Assembly (NCBI GenBank): GCA_020081605.1
Contig: JAHREC010000011.1
Location: 4,278,001 to 4,342,000 of the forward strand
Direction of reading: 5' to 3'
DNA length: 64,000 nt
Source: Albifimbria verrucaria
Lineage: Eukaryota; Ascomycota; Sordariomycetes; Hypocreales; Stachybotryaceae
A program made the position numbers and the translations under genes. Shown piece after piece: positions 34,199 through 47,410 of the stretch. How positions within the stretch are numbered: the first letter of the stretch is position 1; every line of letters begins with the position of its first letter. The notes beneath the pieces were generated by a model that was not told the DNA's origin, ran no database searches, and saw only the letters and a list, made by a program, of their open reading frames with translations.

Positions 34199-36342
34199 TT
34201 AAGGAGCAGCAGTAGCAGTAGGCAAGCACGAGCAAGCCGAGGAGACACGGCTGATGACGTTGCCAGAGCAGGCCTCACGGGCGAACTGAGGCACGGCAGT
34301 GACCTGGGCGTTCCAGCCGTCGGTGAAGTCGGCGCAGAACTCCTGGCTCTCCTCAAGACGGCCCTTGACGCTGGTGGAGCGCATGGAGCGCAGGCAGTTG
34401 TCGGCGTTGCAGGTCTTGGCAGGGCACTTCTCGAACTTGCCGCGCTTGACGAGGAAGGCACCACGCTCGATGGTGTTGATGAAGACGTAGCCAGACTTGA
34501 AGCCACCGTACGAGTGCCACGAGCCGGAGAACTGGACGAGACCGTTACCGTCGACCTTGTCGTCCTCAGGGTAGGTGTCGAAGAAGCCGACCTCGCAGAC
34601 GGAGTTGCCAGTAGGGTCCTGGGGCACGGAAGAGACATCGTAGACACGCATACCAGAGCCGTAGCTGGACTGGAAGATGTAGTCACCCCACTTGTACTGG
34701 TTGTGGTCAATACCCTTGTTGGCACCCTTGTAAAGTCCGGTTTGCTTGGGGTTCTCGAGATCACGGATATCCCAGATGTAGGTGACGGGGTAGCCGTCGG
34801 CGGCGGGGCCGGCAAGCTCGTCCTCGTCGTACTCGTCGTCCATGAAGAGCCACTGCTGGTTGTTGACATCGTCAACCCAGCCCTGGTGGGTGAAGGTGGC
34901 GCCTTCGTAGGTGACTCGGGAGATGATGGTGACATCGCTCTTGTTGGTAACATCGAAGCTAAAAAGAAATACTATGAGAAATTGTGCATTTGAGTAGTGG
35001 GCAGCAAGATGTCTTACATGGTCAGGGTGTCCTCGTTGTAACCGTAGCAGATCTCACGGTTGACGTACTTCTCGTGGGGTCCACGGTAGACGAGACATTG
35101 AGCCTAGAGCACGCGTTAGAGAAACCTTTTGCAGCCAATGGTAATTTACGCACATCGTGGGTGTAGCCGTCCTGGCCATCGCAGCCCAGGGAGACGGGGT
35201 TGGACGGGTCGTCCAGAGTGAAGAAGTGCAGACCACCGAAGCAGTACTGGTCACGGGGCTGAACACCGACAGCAACACCGTAGTTGAGCTCCTCGTTGAT
35301 GACGACGTTGTGGCTTCGGCCGATGGGGAGGGTCTCGTTGAAATGACCAGTGAGGTCCTTCTCGTTGGTGAAGCGGACGATGCCGTTGGAGCCATCGAGA
35401 GGCAGCAGCTAACGAAACAGGTCAGCTGACAGAGTCTGAAGTCTTTAGCGCAAAGGCACTCACCTTGGTCATGTCGAAAATCTGAACACCGTTGCCGACA
35501 AGCTCACTACCGATGACCATGTAGTGCTTGTAGGGACGAATCTCGGTCCAGTAGGCGCCGCGTTCGAGCTTAGCGAACTTTGGCCTGGATTATGGGTTAA
35601 TGCTTGAATTCATGGGAGACATGCAGTAAGACCTACAGGAAAGCGAGAGGAAGGAGTCTGCCCTCAGGAAGAATCTCGATGAAGCTGACACCATCGTAGA
35701 CACCAGAAGCTGTACAATGTAAGAGATTGGCCTAGGATGATTGCGGTGTAAAAGGCACCAAACTTACCAATGAACTCTCGGCCAGACTTGGGGTCGGTCC
35801 AGCCCCAGGCAGAGCTGCCACTCTTGATGTCCTGGTAGCGGCCGAGGAGCCAAGGTCCTCGTGGTTGATGAAGTCCAGGAGGTCAAACTGAGACACGCAG
35901 GTCAGTCAAGCTGTCGCGTGGAACCATTGAAAGAGATAAGACTCACGTTCTTGCACCTGAAGGTGTGGAGAGGGTCGCCAGGGATGGCCTCGGCAACACC
36001 GTTGATGCACTTGGTGGGGTTGAGACGGGGCCATTGAGTGACGTTCATGGCACCGGAAGCTTGCTCGGCCTCCCAGTGAGCCTGTAGGGGACATGTTAGG
36101 ATGGGTTATGAAGAGGGCGGGTGGTCGATTGGGGAAACGCACAATCTTCTTGGCAATCAGCTGCTCGTGGATGAGACCGGAGTCGTAGAGCCCTATAGCA
36201 CAGACGAGTTAGCATCAGGACGACATTTTTCATTTAGGAAGCACTCACTGGAAGCCCTCTCCTCGTCGACAGGCAGCTCCTTGGCCAGAACGGGAGCAAT
36301 GGCGGCCGAGAGAACGGCGCCGGTGATGGTAGAGAAACGCAT
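34199..36342 (-). CDS. Choice-of-anchor B family secreted protein
   Basis: A probably secreted protein with LVIVD-type propeller repeats; the biochemical role of the family is not established. Nine exons fit: 36249-36342, 36143-36192, 35947-36081, 35768-35887, 35637-35709, 35464-35584, 35154-35408, 35018-35103 and 34199-34958. The signal peptide is FSTITGAVLSAAIAPVLA. Family hallmarks are IGRSHNVVINEE, CDGQDGYTHDAQCLVY, GYNEDTLTIFDVT, TFTHQGWVDD and VTYIWDIRDLENP. The last 60 residues are Cys-rich (CPAKTCNADNCLR, CSGN, CSC). One break in exon 4, at the CC run 35857-35858, needs one more base and then reads HEGPWLLGRYQDIKSG, giving about 564 residues. The start was chosen at 36342 because the longer frame lacks a signal peptide. 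Confidence 0.85.
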
Positions 36343-39300
36343 GTTGGGCGAAAAGTCAAGGGATTGGCAGACTTTGGTTCTCTCCTGGACAGCGGACAAC
36401 GGATCCGAGGTCTGTAGAGCAGCAAAGCAGACTAGACAATCAACGGCGCGCATCCGGTTATTTATTCGAATTTTCTGGCCGCCCCTGCTGCTCGCGGAGG
36501 TATCTCACGTCCCACCCATCCATTGTTTACATTGTCCAACCATCATCATCGGGGTCCTGCTCGCTCTCCACACTGCAAGCGATCGTCCACTTGGAGGCGC
36601 CGGAGGGCTGGACAGCACAATATTAACCAGACGACCGGGGCGAAGAAAAGGTTCCATACATGGCCCTTCCCAGAACAGGCAGGAAACGGTGCTCTTGGCA
36701 AAGGACGGTGGCGGGGATGGAACCATGTCCGGGCGAGACACTGACCTGTAAGTTACAGTATCTCTGGCGTCTCGGCAATTGTGGATTCGCTGCCCCGCGT
36801 CTCTACCGATTGGAGCCTTTGAATCTAGTAAGGATCAGGCAAGAGATAACAAATGACCATGGGGTCGGAGCCACGAGCCAAGACGAGGACCTCTCTGGCA
36901 GATAAGCAAAAGTTCCCTCGTATGCTAGCAAGCAGTCGAGGTCGCATGCGGGTGGATGGATGGATGGATGCAATATCCCGCAACATCGTAGCAGGTCTAC
37001 GTAACGGCACGGTCGGGATTGTGCTGAGAGTGAGCAAAGAGCCGCTTGACTACAGGGTTGTCATTGGAGTTGGGCGTCGGTGTTGTTGTTGTTGGCGTTG
37101 GTCCTTCCAGGGGATGCTGTTAAGATGTCGGTTCGGAGTATTTTCTTGCACCTTTTTTTTAACTGCTTGACCTAAGTTGTTAAGGTAGTTTATATGCTTA
37201 TTGCTAGTCTCAAGCCATTTTCCCCTTCCTCCCTGCCCATCGATGGCGTCTTTTTGCATGGGAGCAGACCCACGGCCCCCGCTGGTGGAGCGCATCTCGC
37301 ATCGCACAATCTCTTATTCAAGGGTTTACGAGCAGCAACCAGCAGCAGCCTGCCGAATTCCGGGTGGCAATATTGTGACCAAGAATGCAATATGGCAATG
37401 CTGTGTCCCGGAGGTTTTTTGCTGCTTCGTGAAATGTTGAGAGAAGCATGCAGACGCCGTTCCCTTCCCTATCTGGCTGACCCTTGTCTCTACCAGGTCT
37501 ACACCGACACAGGAAAGTAAAGACGCCGTTCACAGAGGCAAAAGGACAATAATTTAGTGAAATCCTTTTCTTTCATTCACATTCTTGGCCTCGTCTCGTT
37601 GGCCAATTGCCCCAAACCCCGCTTTGGCATGCAGCAGCTCTATCGACCAGGCCAGGCCATGTCCATCACGCCGTGGCCGAAGGCGATGCAACTCCAAGGT
37701 GCATGGTGAGGCACCCTTTGGTCCGAACTGGCTGCTCCCGGTCCAGATGCTGCAGCTACCCTAGGAAAGCCCGAGCTTCCCTGCAGCTGTGGGTGACATT
37801 GTCGCCATGTCCGACCACCCAAAGTGGGGAGCAGAAAATAGACAGCCTGAAGTGATGGCTGAGAGCGACAGCCCGTGAATATGTGGACTGTGGGCGGGTT
37901 AAATGTTAATAAATATATATTTTTAAACTTCTTTAACATCAGGTTAATTTAATAATATTTATCCAATTTCTAAACCACGTTATTCAGGCCTTCGTGATTC
38001 GCAAGGCACCGCCGTCCTGCTTACCGCTTCCTCCAGTGTTCTGCAGCTGACTGACAACCAGGCTAGTGGTCATTCTGCATGCTCACAGTTCCTGGTCTCG
38101 GCGTGAATCACCAAGACAGAAGACTATGATGCAAGGGTGCTGCTAAATATCCGCTTTGGAGAATTGCATATGCTGCAGCTGCATCCCCAAACCGCATGTA
38201 CCCGCATCCTAGACAGTTTCTGGCCAGCTTCTCACGAAATCTTGCGTCAGCAATTCTTTCACAAGAAGTTGACGTTCTCCTCTAATACGTGCGATGAATT
38301 GTAAATATGGGTATGGTGATTGCAAGGTTATGAAAGCTATGCTCGAAGAAGATCAGCCTGAACATAAAAGAAAATGCTGTATTTATCTTTGGTGATTTCT
38401 GCCAGGCGGTAGAGTACATGCATGCATACTCCCAGGATTACTGCAAAGAAGGAAAAGAAAAGAGAATAAAAGAAAAACCAAGACGTAAACAATCCACCGA
38501 ACTCTCTCCTCGTAGGCCTTCATCCTCCATGGCCCATTTTCGTCAGACATTGCAACCCGTCTCTTAAGAGGAACCCTGTTCACATCACCGACCTCAAGCA
38601 ACACCCAGCCATCAATCTCAGACCTGTCCTGAAGACTCCCGCCAATCGAGCTATTATGCAGCTACACAGACCTCCGTCATGCTACAAAATCCTCCCTCAG
38701 TCTCACCTCGACACCCCGACGGGTTAGACAAACCGCAGAGCCAAGCAGTCAGAGCAGTGTTACGCGTTCATGGAGCCAAGATAGAACCCTCGCTATGTGC
38801 CGGCCTACAGCTCAAGTTGGGCTTTAGCCAGATCTGGCCCTGGAGACTCTATCCACCCGTAAGCTATCCATTCACTTAGCTCTTCAACCAAGTACTGATC
38901 TTCTTGCGCCTAAGTGTGCGAATCTATAGCAAAAGCTCGAAGCTCTTTCCAACACCTTGGACCGATCATCCCACACCACACTTCGAACGACTTTATATTT
39001 TGTGACGCTTCGCATACGCACAAACGGTCGATCCGAATAGCCGAGACCTGAGCTGCCTGGAGCTAGACTTTGAGTCTGCTGACCACGGCTGGACCTCTCG
39101 CTGTGTTAAATCAGAGGAAGATACGGGCGGATCTATTCGATGAGCAACGACTTCCGGCACAACATAGAATCCTTCGAACTTCGTCACAGCAAGCAACAGG
39201 TGCTCTACGAAGATGATGGGCCTCCACAATGCTAAGGCACGCAAAAGCCACAGAGTGAAGTCAGTCTATCAGACGGTCCTGACTTGCGAGAGTAATCACC

Positions 39301-40981
39301 AAAGGTCTTGCGAGCTTGGCCTATATTGCTCGATAGGAGCCCTCCGATACCAAACTGGCTTTAAGGTGCATGTAAACTCGAGCCAAGCAAAGCAAGGGAG
39401 TCTGAGCACCCCCATACAAGCACCTTTGACGGTATTGGGGCACACTAGACTAGACAGCGTCGAGAAGAACTTGGAACGTATCCTTTGATACTTGATTCTG
39501 AGTTGAAGGCTCACTCGCCTGTCTAGATCTACCAACGAGTCTGCTACAACTTTTCTACGACACAAGAACTTAGAATACTAATTGTTCAACGCACCGAAGA
39601 CGTGGCGTCTGAGGCTCTTTCTCGTGCACTAACTGGGTCGTGAAGACACTGGGCGATCCCTTGGCAAAGCCTATGGGGGTTGGCTTTGGCATTTTTCGAC
39701 GGGATAAGTAGACCATACTCTTCCTGAGGAAGATGCAAGGAGATCCATTGCATACTCTACAAAGCGAGCTGCATAGAGTACCATTGAAAGGGGCTTGGCC
39801 TGACGACGACTGATGAGCAGACCAAAGTAACTGTAGGTTTGACCCCGTCTATGCGAAATCAGATGATAACCGGCCAATTTCCTAGCACGGTCGACATGAA
39901 CCAAACGACTGATATCTACCCTCCACGATTGACAATTTGGATTGAATTATTCGGTCCTTAGGATTGGTTTACACGATGATGGAAGTGGGTGAAATGGATG
40001 GAATGGACGAGCCTAGTAAAAAAGCACACAAGGCTTGATCTACTAGACGAGCTATGAAAGGCAAGTTTATTCGAATAAATGACATGTAAGCGGAAATACT
40101 AAAACACTCTAAGGCGACCTGCTCATACTACATGGCTGCGGCCAACCGCACGATCTACCAAAGCAGATGTAGGGGCAGTAACTTTCGCCAGATTGTGAAT
40201 CGGATAGAATAACCTATTGCTCACGGATAGGATGTAGTTCGGACCAAGGCAAGTCACATCAAGTCCAGTGTTAGCCCTGTTCAAATTTCCTGCGTCTCTC
40301 AACAACCAAAAGTCGCATGGCATGTTTACTCTTGTGCCTGGTTTCAGGCGCACTTAGAGCACTGAGCGACCCGCTACGAAATTTCAGTGCCAGTCCAGGC
40401 ATCACGGCATTTCCTTCCGATTGTTGTTGCACAAAGCCCTACATCAATCCGCCATGATTCGGTAAGCCGTCTCCCAAAAAACCTGTTATGACGGACCCTT
40501 GCCTAAGCTCACGCATTTTACCCTTCGATTGAGGCGCAAATACCGTTATGCGGGGATCAGGGTCTTCTTCCCTCCAATACACGTTTGTCATAACACCATC
40601 CCACCGGCACCGACGCCACATCGATCACTTTGCCGGATTTAGTTGCGCGCAAAATGGCCTGTAAAGCCGAGTCTCGCGGAAAAAACGCTGCTGGACCAAC
40701 TGCAGCTCCGTGAGCCGGAAGTGGGGGTGGTGTCCCAACTCCGGTCCGGGCAACGTCATTGCGAGGACATGAGAACCAACCAAGCAGCTACTCATGGAGG
40801 GAGCTCATCAGGTATAAAGAGCAGGAGGTGTCGGGTCCAGGGAGATGGCTGATTTTACCAATGCTTCGGTCGTGACACAACTGAGCTGCTGTCTTCCTAC
40901 ATCCTCGATCACCACTAACAGCAGAGCATCAATCAAGAGCTTTACCAGCCTCTAAACAACACCAATTCCAACACGGGCAAA
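36343..40981. other. Long intergenic stretch
   Basis: Holds a GGAT microsatellite (36952-36970), a TTG triplet run (37080-37096) and an AT-rich patch (37900-37975). Between 38990 and 40420 the reverse strand has several adjacent open frames (39244 to 38993, 39565 to 39296, 39904 to 39671, 40353 to 40123) that could be one decayed or frame-broken gene, but no motif was recognised. Confidence 0.4.
40813..40818 (+). promoter_or_regulatory. TATA box of the short-chain dehydrogenase gene
   Basis: TATAAA lies 164 bp before the ATG, followed by a leader with several CACCACTAACAG-like segments. Confidence 0.5.
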
Positions 40982-41783
40982 ATGTCTCTCAAGGGCAAGG
41001 TCGTTCTCGTCACCGGTTCCTCCAACGGTATCGGCAAAGCGATCATTGAGCGTGTTGCCCGCGAGGGTGCCAGCGTCGTCATCAACTACTTCACCAATGC
41101 GGACGCTGCCAATGCCATGGTGAAGGCCATCGGCGAAGACCGCGCCATCGCAGTTCAGGCCGACGTCTCCAAGATGGAGGACAACGAGAAGCTGGTCAAC
41201 GAGGCCGTTGCCAAGTTTGGCAAGCTTGACACGATTGTGTTGAACGCCGCCATCATGCCCATGCGAACCCTGCAGGACACCACCGAGGCCGACTTCGACT
41301 CGACCTTCAACATGAATGTCAAGGGACCCTACTTCCTGGCCCAGGTAAGGCTTGACTCGACCCTACCCCAAACTTCACCTGCGCAGTACTAACCATTGCA
41401 AAACAGAAAGCCGTGCCTCACATGCCCCGCGGCTCCCGCATCATCTTCGTCTCCTCTGGCGTCTGCCACTTCTCCAGCGTCGCGCCCAACTACCTCCTCT
41501 ACGCCGCCACCAAGGGCGCCATCGAGCAAATGACCCGTGTGCTGGCCAAGGGCCTCGGCGCCAGCGGCATCAGCGTCAACGCCGTCGCCCCCGGCCCCAC
41601 GGCCACTGACCTCTTCTTCCGCGGCAAGCCCGAGGGCGTCATCAACATGCTCAAGGGCGCCAGCCCTTCAACCGCCTGGGTGAGCCTGAGGACATTGCTA
41701 ACCTGGTCAACTTCCTGGCGGGCGACGAGAGCTCTTGGGTGCATGGCCAGACGCTGCTCATGAACGGCGGTGTGATGGTTTAA
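40982..41783 (+). CDS. Short-chain dehydrogenase/reductase
   Basis: A classical SDR of the cytosolic NAD(P)H-dependent type. It has the TGSSNGIG cofactor loop, ADVSK, the LNAAIMP variant of the NNAG strand, catalytic serine in FVSSGV and the YAATKGAI active-site motif. One intron at 41345-41406 (GTAAGG...AACAG) joins YFLAQ to KAVPHMP. The frame breaks at TT 41667-41668; one extra T gives SPFNRLGEPEDIANLVNFL and a normal C-terminus (GQTLLMNGG), total 246 residues. The ATG follows CACGGGCAAA and fits family starts. The substrate cannot be deduced; the family includes 3-oxoacyl reductases and many others. No biosynthetic cluster surrounds it. Confidence 0.9.
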
Positions 41784-42761
41784 AAGATAGTTGAGATTTG
41801 CTTGTACGGTATTTCGGATCATGGAGTCTTTTTGGCCGAGGGTTTCATTTTATAGAATTCTGTGATATCAGGGTCGGGGCTACGGAGTGGCTCGCTATCA
41901 AGGGGTCGATAGTCTAGAGGCATCATTACGCAACAGAGCATATTTTCAACCCTGACGGCTGTGTTAAGGCCATGCGCAATGACTGAAGCACTCTTTCTTG
42001 TTTAGGTGACGAAATGTAATGCACGGCAAGTGAGAAACCCATGCGTCGGATGAACGAACAGCTCAACAATAGTACCAAGCACGGTAGAAGGAAACGCGTG
42101 GTGCACACCACCACTTACCACAGTCTCCATTAAGCTACACGTAGAAGGAGATAAATATCAAGGACAATTACGAGGGCAACAAACTCATTGATAGCACAGC
42201 ACCATCACTTTTGCCGCGCGCTGGTGCTCCAAGCATGCGTGTAGAGATAGGCGAATCGGGTGGCTATCGTGTGTATAGATGGGAGCAGGTGTCGAGGTGG
42301 CGGGCAGCTGGCAAGGGCTGCCAACGCATCCACGTTTAGGAAGGGCATAGTCTATAGTCCGAGTGCCAGATGATAGATACTATCTTATCAAAATTTCCCA
42401 AAGAAGAGAAAAACACCATTTCGTATATATCACTCTCGCCATCGATATCCATTGCTTCACTTCATTCAGCGAGTGAATGCGCCAAGCAATTTGACGAGGC
42501 TGTTCCTCTCGATTGCATGTAACTCCTCCCGCGGAGGTGGAAATAGTCGATAAGCAAACCATCCTCAAACTGCCTGCCGACTCATGCTCAGCTACTCACT
42601 AGCCTATACAGAGACAGGATTAGAATGAACCGAGACGGTCAGGTCCAGCCAAATCCTGCGTATCAAATGCGCAAGGCACCTTGACCCCTTGAAGTGGCGC
42701 AAAGGAAGCACCTCACCATCGCGCAAGACTCCAGATCTTTGCTGTTCATTCACCGCGCACT
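41784..42761. other. Intergenic, no gene seen
   Basis: Contains the 3' region of the dehydrogenase and the putative promoter of the small spliced frame at 42762. No other feature was found. Confidence 0.45.
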
Positions 42762-42957
42762 ATGAACCAGCGAGGACGCTCTGACACACCAATCGAACAT
42801 CTCGGTAAGTGCTTCATAGCCTTAACCGGTTATCCTGCCTATCGGTTACTGACTATACCCGCAAGGCTATACGATCGAGTGGACTAGTCAAGGCTCTCAT
42901 CTGACAGAAAAGGCGTCAGGCTCTCTTTCCCAGATCTCCGCCAGAAGAACGAATTAA
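42762..42957 (+). CDS. Candidate 44-residue spliced small protein
   Basis: Exon 1 (42762-42804) begins MNQRGRSDTPIEHL. A canonical 61-nt intron (GTAAGT donor, TTACTGAC branch site, CGCAAG acceptor, 42805-42865) leads to exon 2, which reads GYTIEWTSQGSHL and ends in QISARRTN with a TAA at 42957. The joined frame is open across the junction and the splice signals are strong, which is unlikely by chance in so short a span. I recognise no family. It might also be the start of a longer product if a base is missing near the stop. Confidence 0.45.
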
Positions 42958-45727
42958 AATGACGCTCAGCAGCATGTCTTCAAGCCCATGCGCTCAGAAT
43001 AACCCACGCGTAAATTGCAAACCCCACAGAACGCCGGACAGCCCGCACCCATGTCTTCGACGCTAGAGACCTGCTGCACCGAGTCCGAGCCCAGATAAGC
43101 TTTCCAAAACTGCAGGGCAAACCATCCTTCAGCCGGTCTTCGGGCTTGTGCGAATCAGAAGCAGGCCGCCTTGATACATAGTACAAACCACGCATGGGAG
43201 AGCACAGGGGAGAGATCGTGAGAACGGGCCAGGCACGACCGACGGCTCTGGGCCTTGTCATCATCTGATCTCGGGGAGAAAAGGGTCAGTGTGTCTCCCA
43301 AGTCTCGTTATCTTGCCGGCAACGCAACGTCCGGCTGTTGGTGGATGTATAGAGCCCGTCACAAGGCATGTCCAATTATAGCCCCGTGTAGTTGATGGCT
43401 TCCGCCACTGCGTAGCCTGGCCACTAACAAAACAAAAGCCAGGCATTTATCGGACGAAAGTTGGCATTAGCCGCAACAGAGATGGTAATATTGATGAAAG
43501 CATCTCTGCGCTCACCTCAGATCACGACCATGTGGCGCCGAACGTCGCCTCCGCCCAAACAGGGTGTAAGATTAAAGGGATCAGTGCTTGGCTTCATGGG
43601 TGTGCTGGACGGAGCAGGGAGCTTCGCACAGGCAGATTCGTGACGGGTGGAACGCACAGGACCACGGAGCACCCGCACCGAGCACGGCATCTGCCTTTGC
43701 AATGGGACTTGGGTAACAGACGGGGTGGATGGGCGATTGGAGCGAGCATGATTCCACGAAGTTGCTCCTGTTGGAAGGAATGGTATGCAGACGTAGCGTC
43801 GATAGACAGACCTGAGCTAGCGCGCCCGTCAGCAAACCATCGTGTCTTTGGGTTAGCTCCGACGTCGCTACGGGCTGATGGCTCAACTCCAGGCTGTCGT
43901 TCGACATCTTGAACCCACGATGCAAAGAGAAGAGTTGCCATTCTCCTGTGGCGTCGCCTTGGACCACCACTTGGCTGTAGCTCGGCCCCGATCGTCGTCC
44001 ACTCGTCGACTGCAAGCATGACAACAGCATAAGCGGCAAATGCAACTGGCCCAGCTTATGCAGCCCGCACTGGGAATCTTTGCCTGAACCGCGACAGACA
44101 AGACTTCTAGAAAGATTGGAGCCCTGTCAGGGATGGTCACGCTGGCCGGGCTAGCGCCTGGTAGGATTCACAGGAAGGGGCCGGAGGTGGAGGGACCTTG
44201 GCAGAAGACGCTGCAGGGGTTGGTGGAGCTGAAGAGACGACAGTGAATGACCTAGACAAATGGATGGGCCAAAAATAGAAACGGCTCTACTCTCTGCTTG
44301 CTGCTTCATCTCTCGCTCCCGAAGCCTACAGGATGTCTACGAGACCGATCCAATGACGTCTAAGCAGATCTGATGAACATTGGCGGTCCAGGACGAGGCG
44401 ACCCAGGTTGAAACACTGTCGCGTAAAGCCCGACACGACAGTTCATGCTTGCGTGCAGCAAGGCGCTGGCTCCTCTTCTCCTCTCAAGTCAGGTCATGTC
44501 AGCACAATTCAAACTCGACTTACCCAGACTCTGCCCTGCTCGGCCAGCAACCTGCCTAGCTTACCCCGATGTGACGCGACAATCACGCCCTTGGGTCTGA
44601 GCCTTGCGATTCTCGAAGAAATCCCCACAAGGTGCTCGCAGCTAGCTCGTCGTCTGAACTGAAATTGAAAGCGGCCCTTCAGGGGTGCGAACTCGAAGCC
44701 CCTGTTCTCGCCTCTGACAGGGCTGATTCTTGGTCGCGCGGGCTGACATGGGGCCACGCTGCTGCACCCAATTTCCCGGGCTACCACTTTTGGCAGCGCG
44801 GTCTTTTACATCGTAGGCAGGGTGCTTGGGAGGAAAGATTTGTAAAGCGTCAGCCCTCGTGGCATGGCGGCGTTGGCGGCGTTCTGGAAATGGCATCGCG
44901 AAGCCTTTCCAGGGCACATTCTCCTATCGTATTGCATTGGTTTAGCGGAATCGCCAGGGTCCCAGATACGTAGAATCGACTCGTTCGTCTGTCATCATCT
45001 GATGCTACGATACACTGAAACTGAAGGCTGGTGAAGTGAGTGCTTGGATTGTTGCACAAGCGACTCCGTTGTCTGTCGGAAACCATGCTGATATCCGTGT
45101 CACAAACTGCCAAGTCTCCATGCTCACGCGAAGGCGATCTCAAGTCGTCCCGCCGGAATGCCTCTGTGGGCTCATTCATTGCACGCTCTCCAGTGGCAGC
45201 AGAGGCTTGACCGTTCGTGTGAGCATGGCTTGCCTTCAAACCCCTGGCTTGTCAACCACCTCTGGCTCCATGCCAATTTCTGTCCGCCCACCAACCCACC
45301 CACACCGTTATCTTTGAAACCCCTGGCAGATCCTATTCTTGTGCTACGGGGTGCTAGATTGCTTTAGTTCGGGGTCGAGCAGCTGAATCCTTCCAGAAGT
45401 CAAATAGACAAGCCTGGGAGCCCTGCCTGCTGCTGGACTACATCAAGGCTCCGTCGCCATCAACTACTATTCCCAAGACTTTGTCGTCCATTCATTTTTC
45501 CTATTTTCATTCCTTAGTTCATTATTCCTTATTCCTTTCTCTGTTGCAACAAATTCTTTTTTATTCACACTTACCATCTGTTTATCGATATCGTTGTTTT
45601 TCTGTGCTTCAATTCGACAGTTGCAATTCCGAGGATACCCTTCACTTTCAAACGTCAATACTTTGACCATTTCCAACTCACAACCCTGAACCGTTTACTT
45701 TCGCGAACAAACGAATAAACGTTCACC
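42958..45727. other. Intergenic
   Basis: No gene recognised. From 45480 to 45720 the plus strand is T- and CT-rich, the likely promoter and leader of the gene at 45728. Confidence 0.5.
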
Positions 45728-46356
45728 ATGAGCTACTACGACCCCATCCCTGTCTCTCCCATCTCGCCCTCCGACGATCAGGTCCAGAACTGGCCTCTCA
45801 TCAGCCGAACCATCACCGACGAAGTTGTCCAGATCCCTATCCCTCCTCCCGCCGCCAAGTCGAGGCCCAACTTCTTCCTGCGCCGAGCCAAGACGTTCCG
45901 CAGCTTCTTCTCACGCCGTCGTGGCAGCAAGATCAACGTCGCCGCTGCCGCCGCCGCCGCAACTGCCACTACTCAGTCCCTCACTGGCCAGCCCACCGTT
46001 GTCATCAAGCCTATCCTCAAGGCAGCGCCTAAGCCGGCCCCAAAGCCTGCTGCTCTGAAGCCCGCCATCAAGCCGTACAGACAAGCCACCACCAAGTCGA
46101 AGAGAAAGTCTACCGCTGGCACCGTCAGCTCACGAGCCTCGAAGCGCATGACCCGTGTCATGTCCATGAATGTTCAGGATCTCGCCGCCACGCTTGCTGC
46201 TCCTCCACCACCACCTCCTCCCCTCCTATGGAGAACGATCACCACAACGTGCACAAACACCGAAGCATGTACGAGTCGTTTGACAACTACACCTTTGCCG
46301 CCAACATGAAGCGTGCTAGTGTCATGGTCGTTGCCAGCCCCAACGTCATGTTCTGA
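45728..46356 (+). CDS. Basic Ala/Pro/Lys-rich hypothetical protein
   Basis: No family recognised. The ATG follows TTCACC and a long CT-rich leader. The protein begins MSYYDPIPVSPISPSDD, has a basic cluster (FLRRAKTFRSFFSRRRGSK), an Ala run, a Lys/Pro/Ala stretch and a poly-Pro segment. The frame breaks at the CCCC run 46220-46223. One extra C continues through MYESFDNYTFAANMKRASV to a TGA at 46356, total 209 residues. The basic, disordered composition and C-ending codons suggest a nuclear or cytoplasmic regulator, but this is inference only. Confidence 0.7.
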
Positions 46357-47410
46357 GCGCCGGTGATGATGCCGTGAGACTTGCGTCACACGGAATGGTG
46401 AGTTTAACACCAAAGCCTTAGTTCGAACTTCGCTAATCTGTCCGATCAGGATCCTATATAATTATGACATGGCTGCGCTTGTCATTTCATTACGACGGCC
46501 TACAAATCCCATCACGCTGACGCCGAACGATTGAGAGCCGTTTCCACCCGAGTAATTCGGACGGCACGACAAGACGGTGGAGTTTTGCGACGCTTTGCAG
46601 AATACAAACGGGCATTTGGCTATCACATGCGACGATGGTCAATCGTGGATTGCCATTTTACGCGACTCTGAGGCTGGACGGTCTGAAATTGACCAAAGAG
46701 CACACAAGGTGGCCAACCCTTCCCTCCCTCTGGGGAGGCAGAATAGACAAACCGAAGTATGGCAATGACTTCATGGGGATGAAGATAATGTGAAGATTTA
46801 TGAGAATTTTCTTTGCCAATAATTGCTAAGAGACGACAACGTTTGATACTGAGAGTCGGGCTATCACAGGCCTAGGAGAACAGCTTGATTGGATCTTCGA
46901 TATAGAGGGCGCTTGAAGGGTCTTCTACAAGGCTGCCAGGAGCGGCGTTTTGTGAATTGGAAAATGGGGTATACCTCGCGGAATTGGAGTTCAGCTGTTT
47001 TTACAATATACTCTTTTGCTTGCGGATGTTTGTCTGATTGAATGTGACTCGCTCTATTTGCCTATGCTTGAGATATGTTACTGCTATTTTGGCACGTTGC
47101 TGAACCAAGCACGCAGCCTTGTCTCGTTTCCCGTGATAGAAATGGTCATCTCAGTTCCTACTCACCAACAAAGCAAGACGATGGTATATTTCTCTATCGC
47201 CTAGATACATTGCCAAGACTAGCTCATTCACCTCCTAATGCCATAGCCCGTCTTTGCTCAGCACCCAGTCATATGTTCAGGTTGAAACCGCATTCGCGTC
47301 CGCGTATACCCCTTGGTCTCTTGGTTAATACTCTTCCGTGAGTGGTCACTATATTCATCCTTATGCCATAGTCGCACGGCTAATAATTCCATAGAACACT
47401 TACCTGGCGC
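46357..47410. other. Intergenic
   Basis: No coding feature or RNA gene recognised between the Ala/Pro-rich gene and the convergent cyclase-family gene. Confidence 0.45.

Noticed and set aside
33989..34993. Forward open frame of 334 codons, and an alternative reverse frame at 34159-34953
   Set aside because: Both overlap the last exon of the choice-of-anchor B gene, which has clear family motifs and good splice junctions.
38993..40353. Decayed gene or transposon on the reverse strand
   Set aside because: Several adjacent open frames exist but they cannot be joined by single-base additions with any recognisable motif, and no terminal repeats were found.
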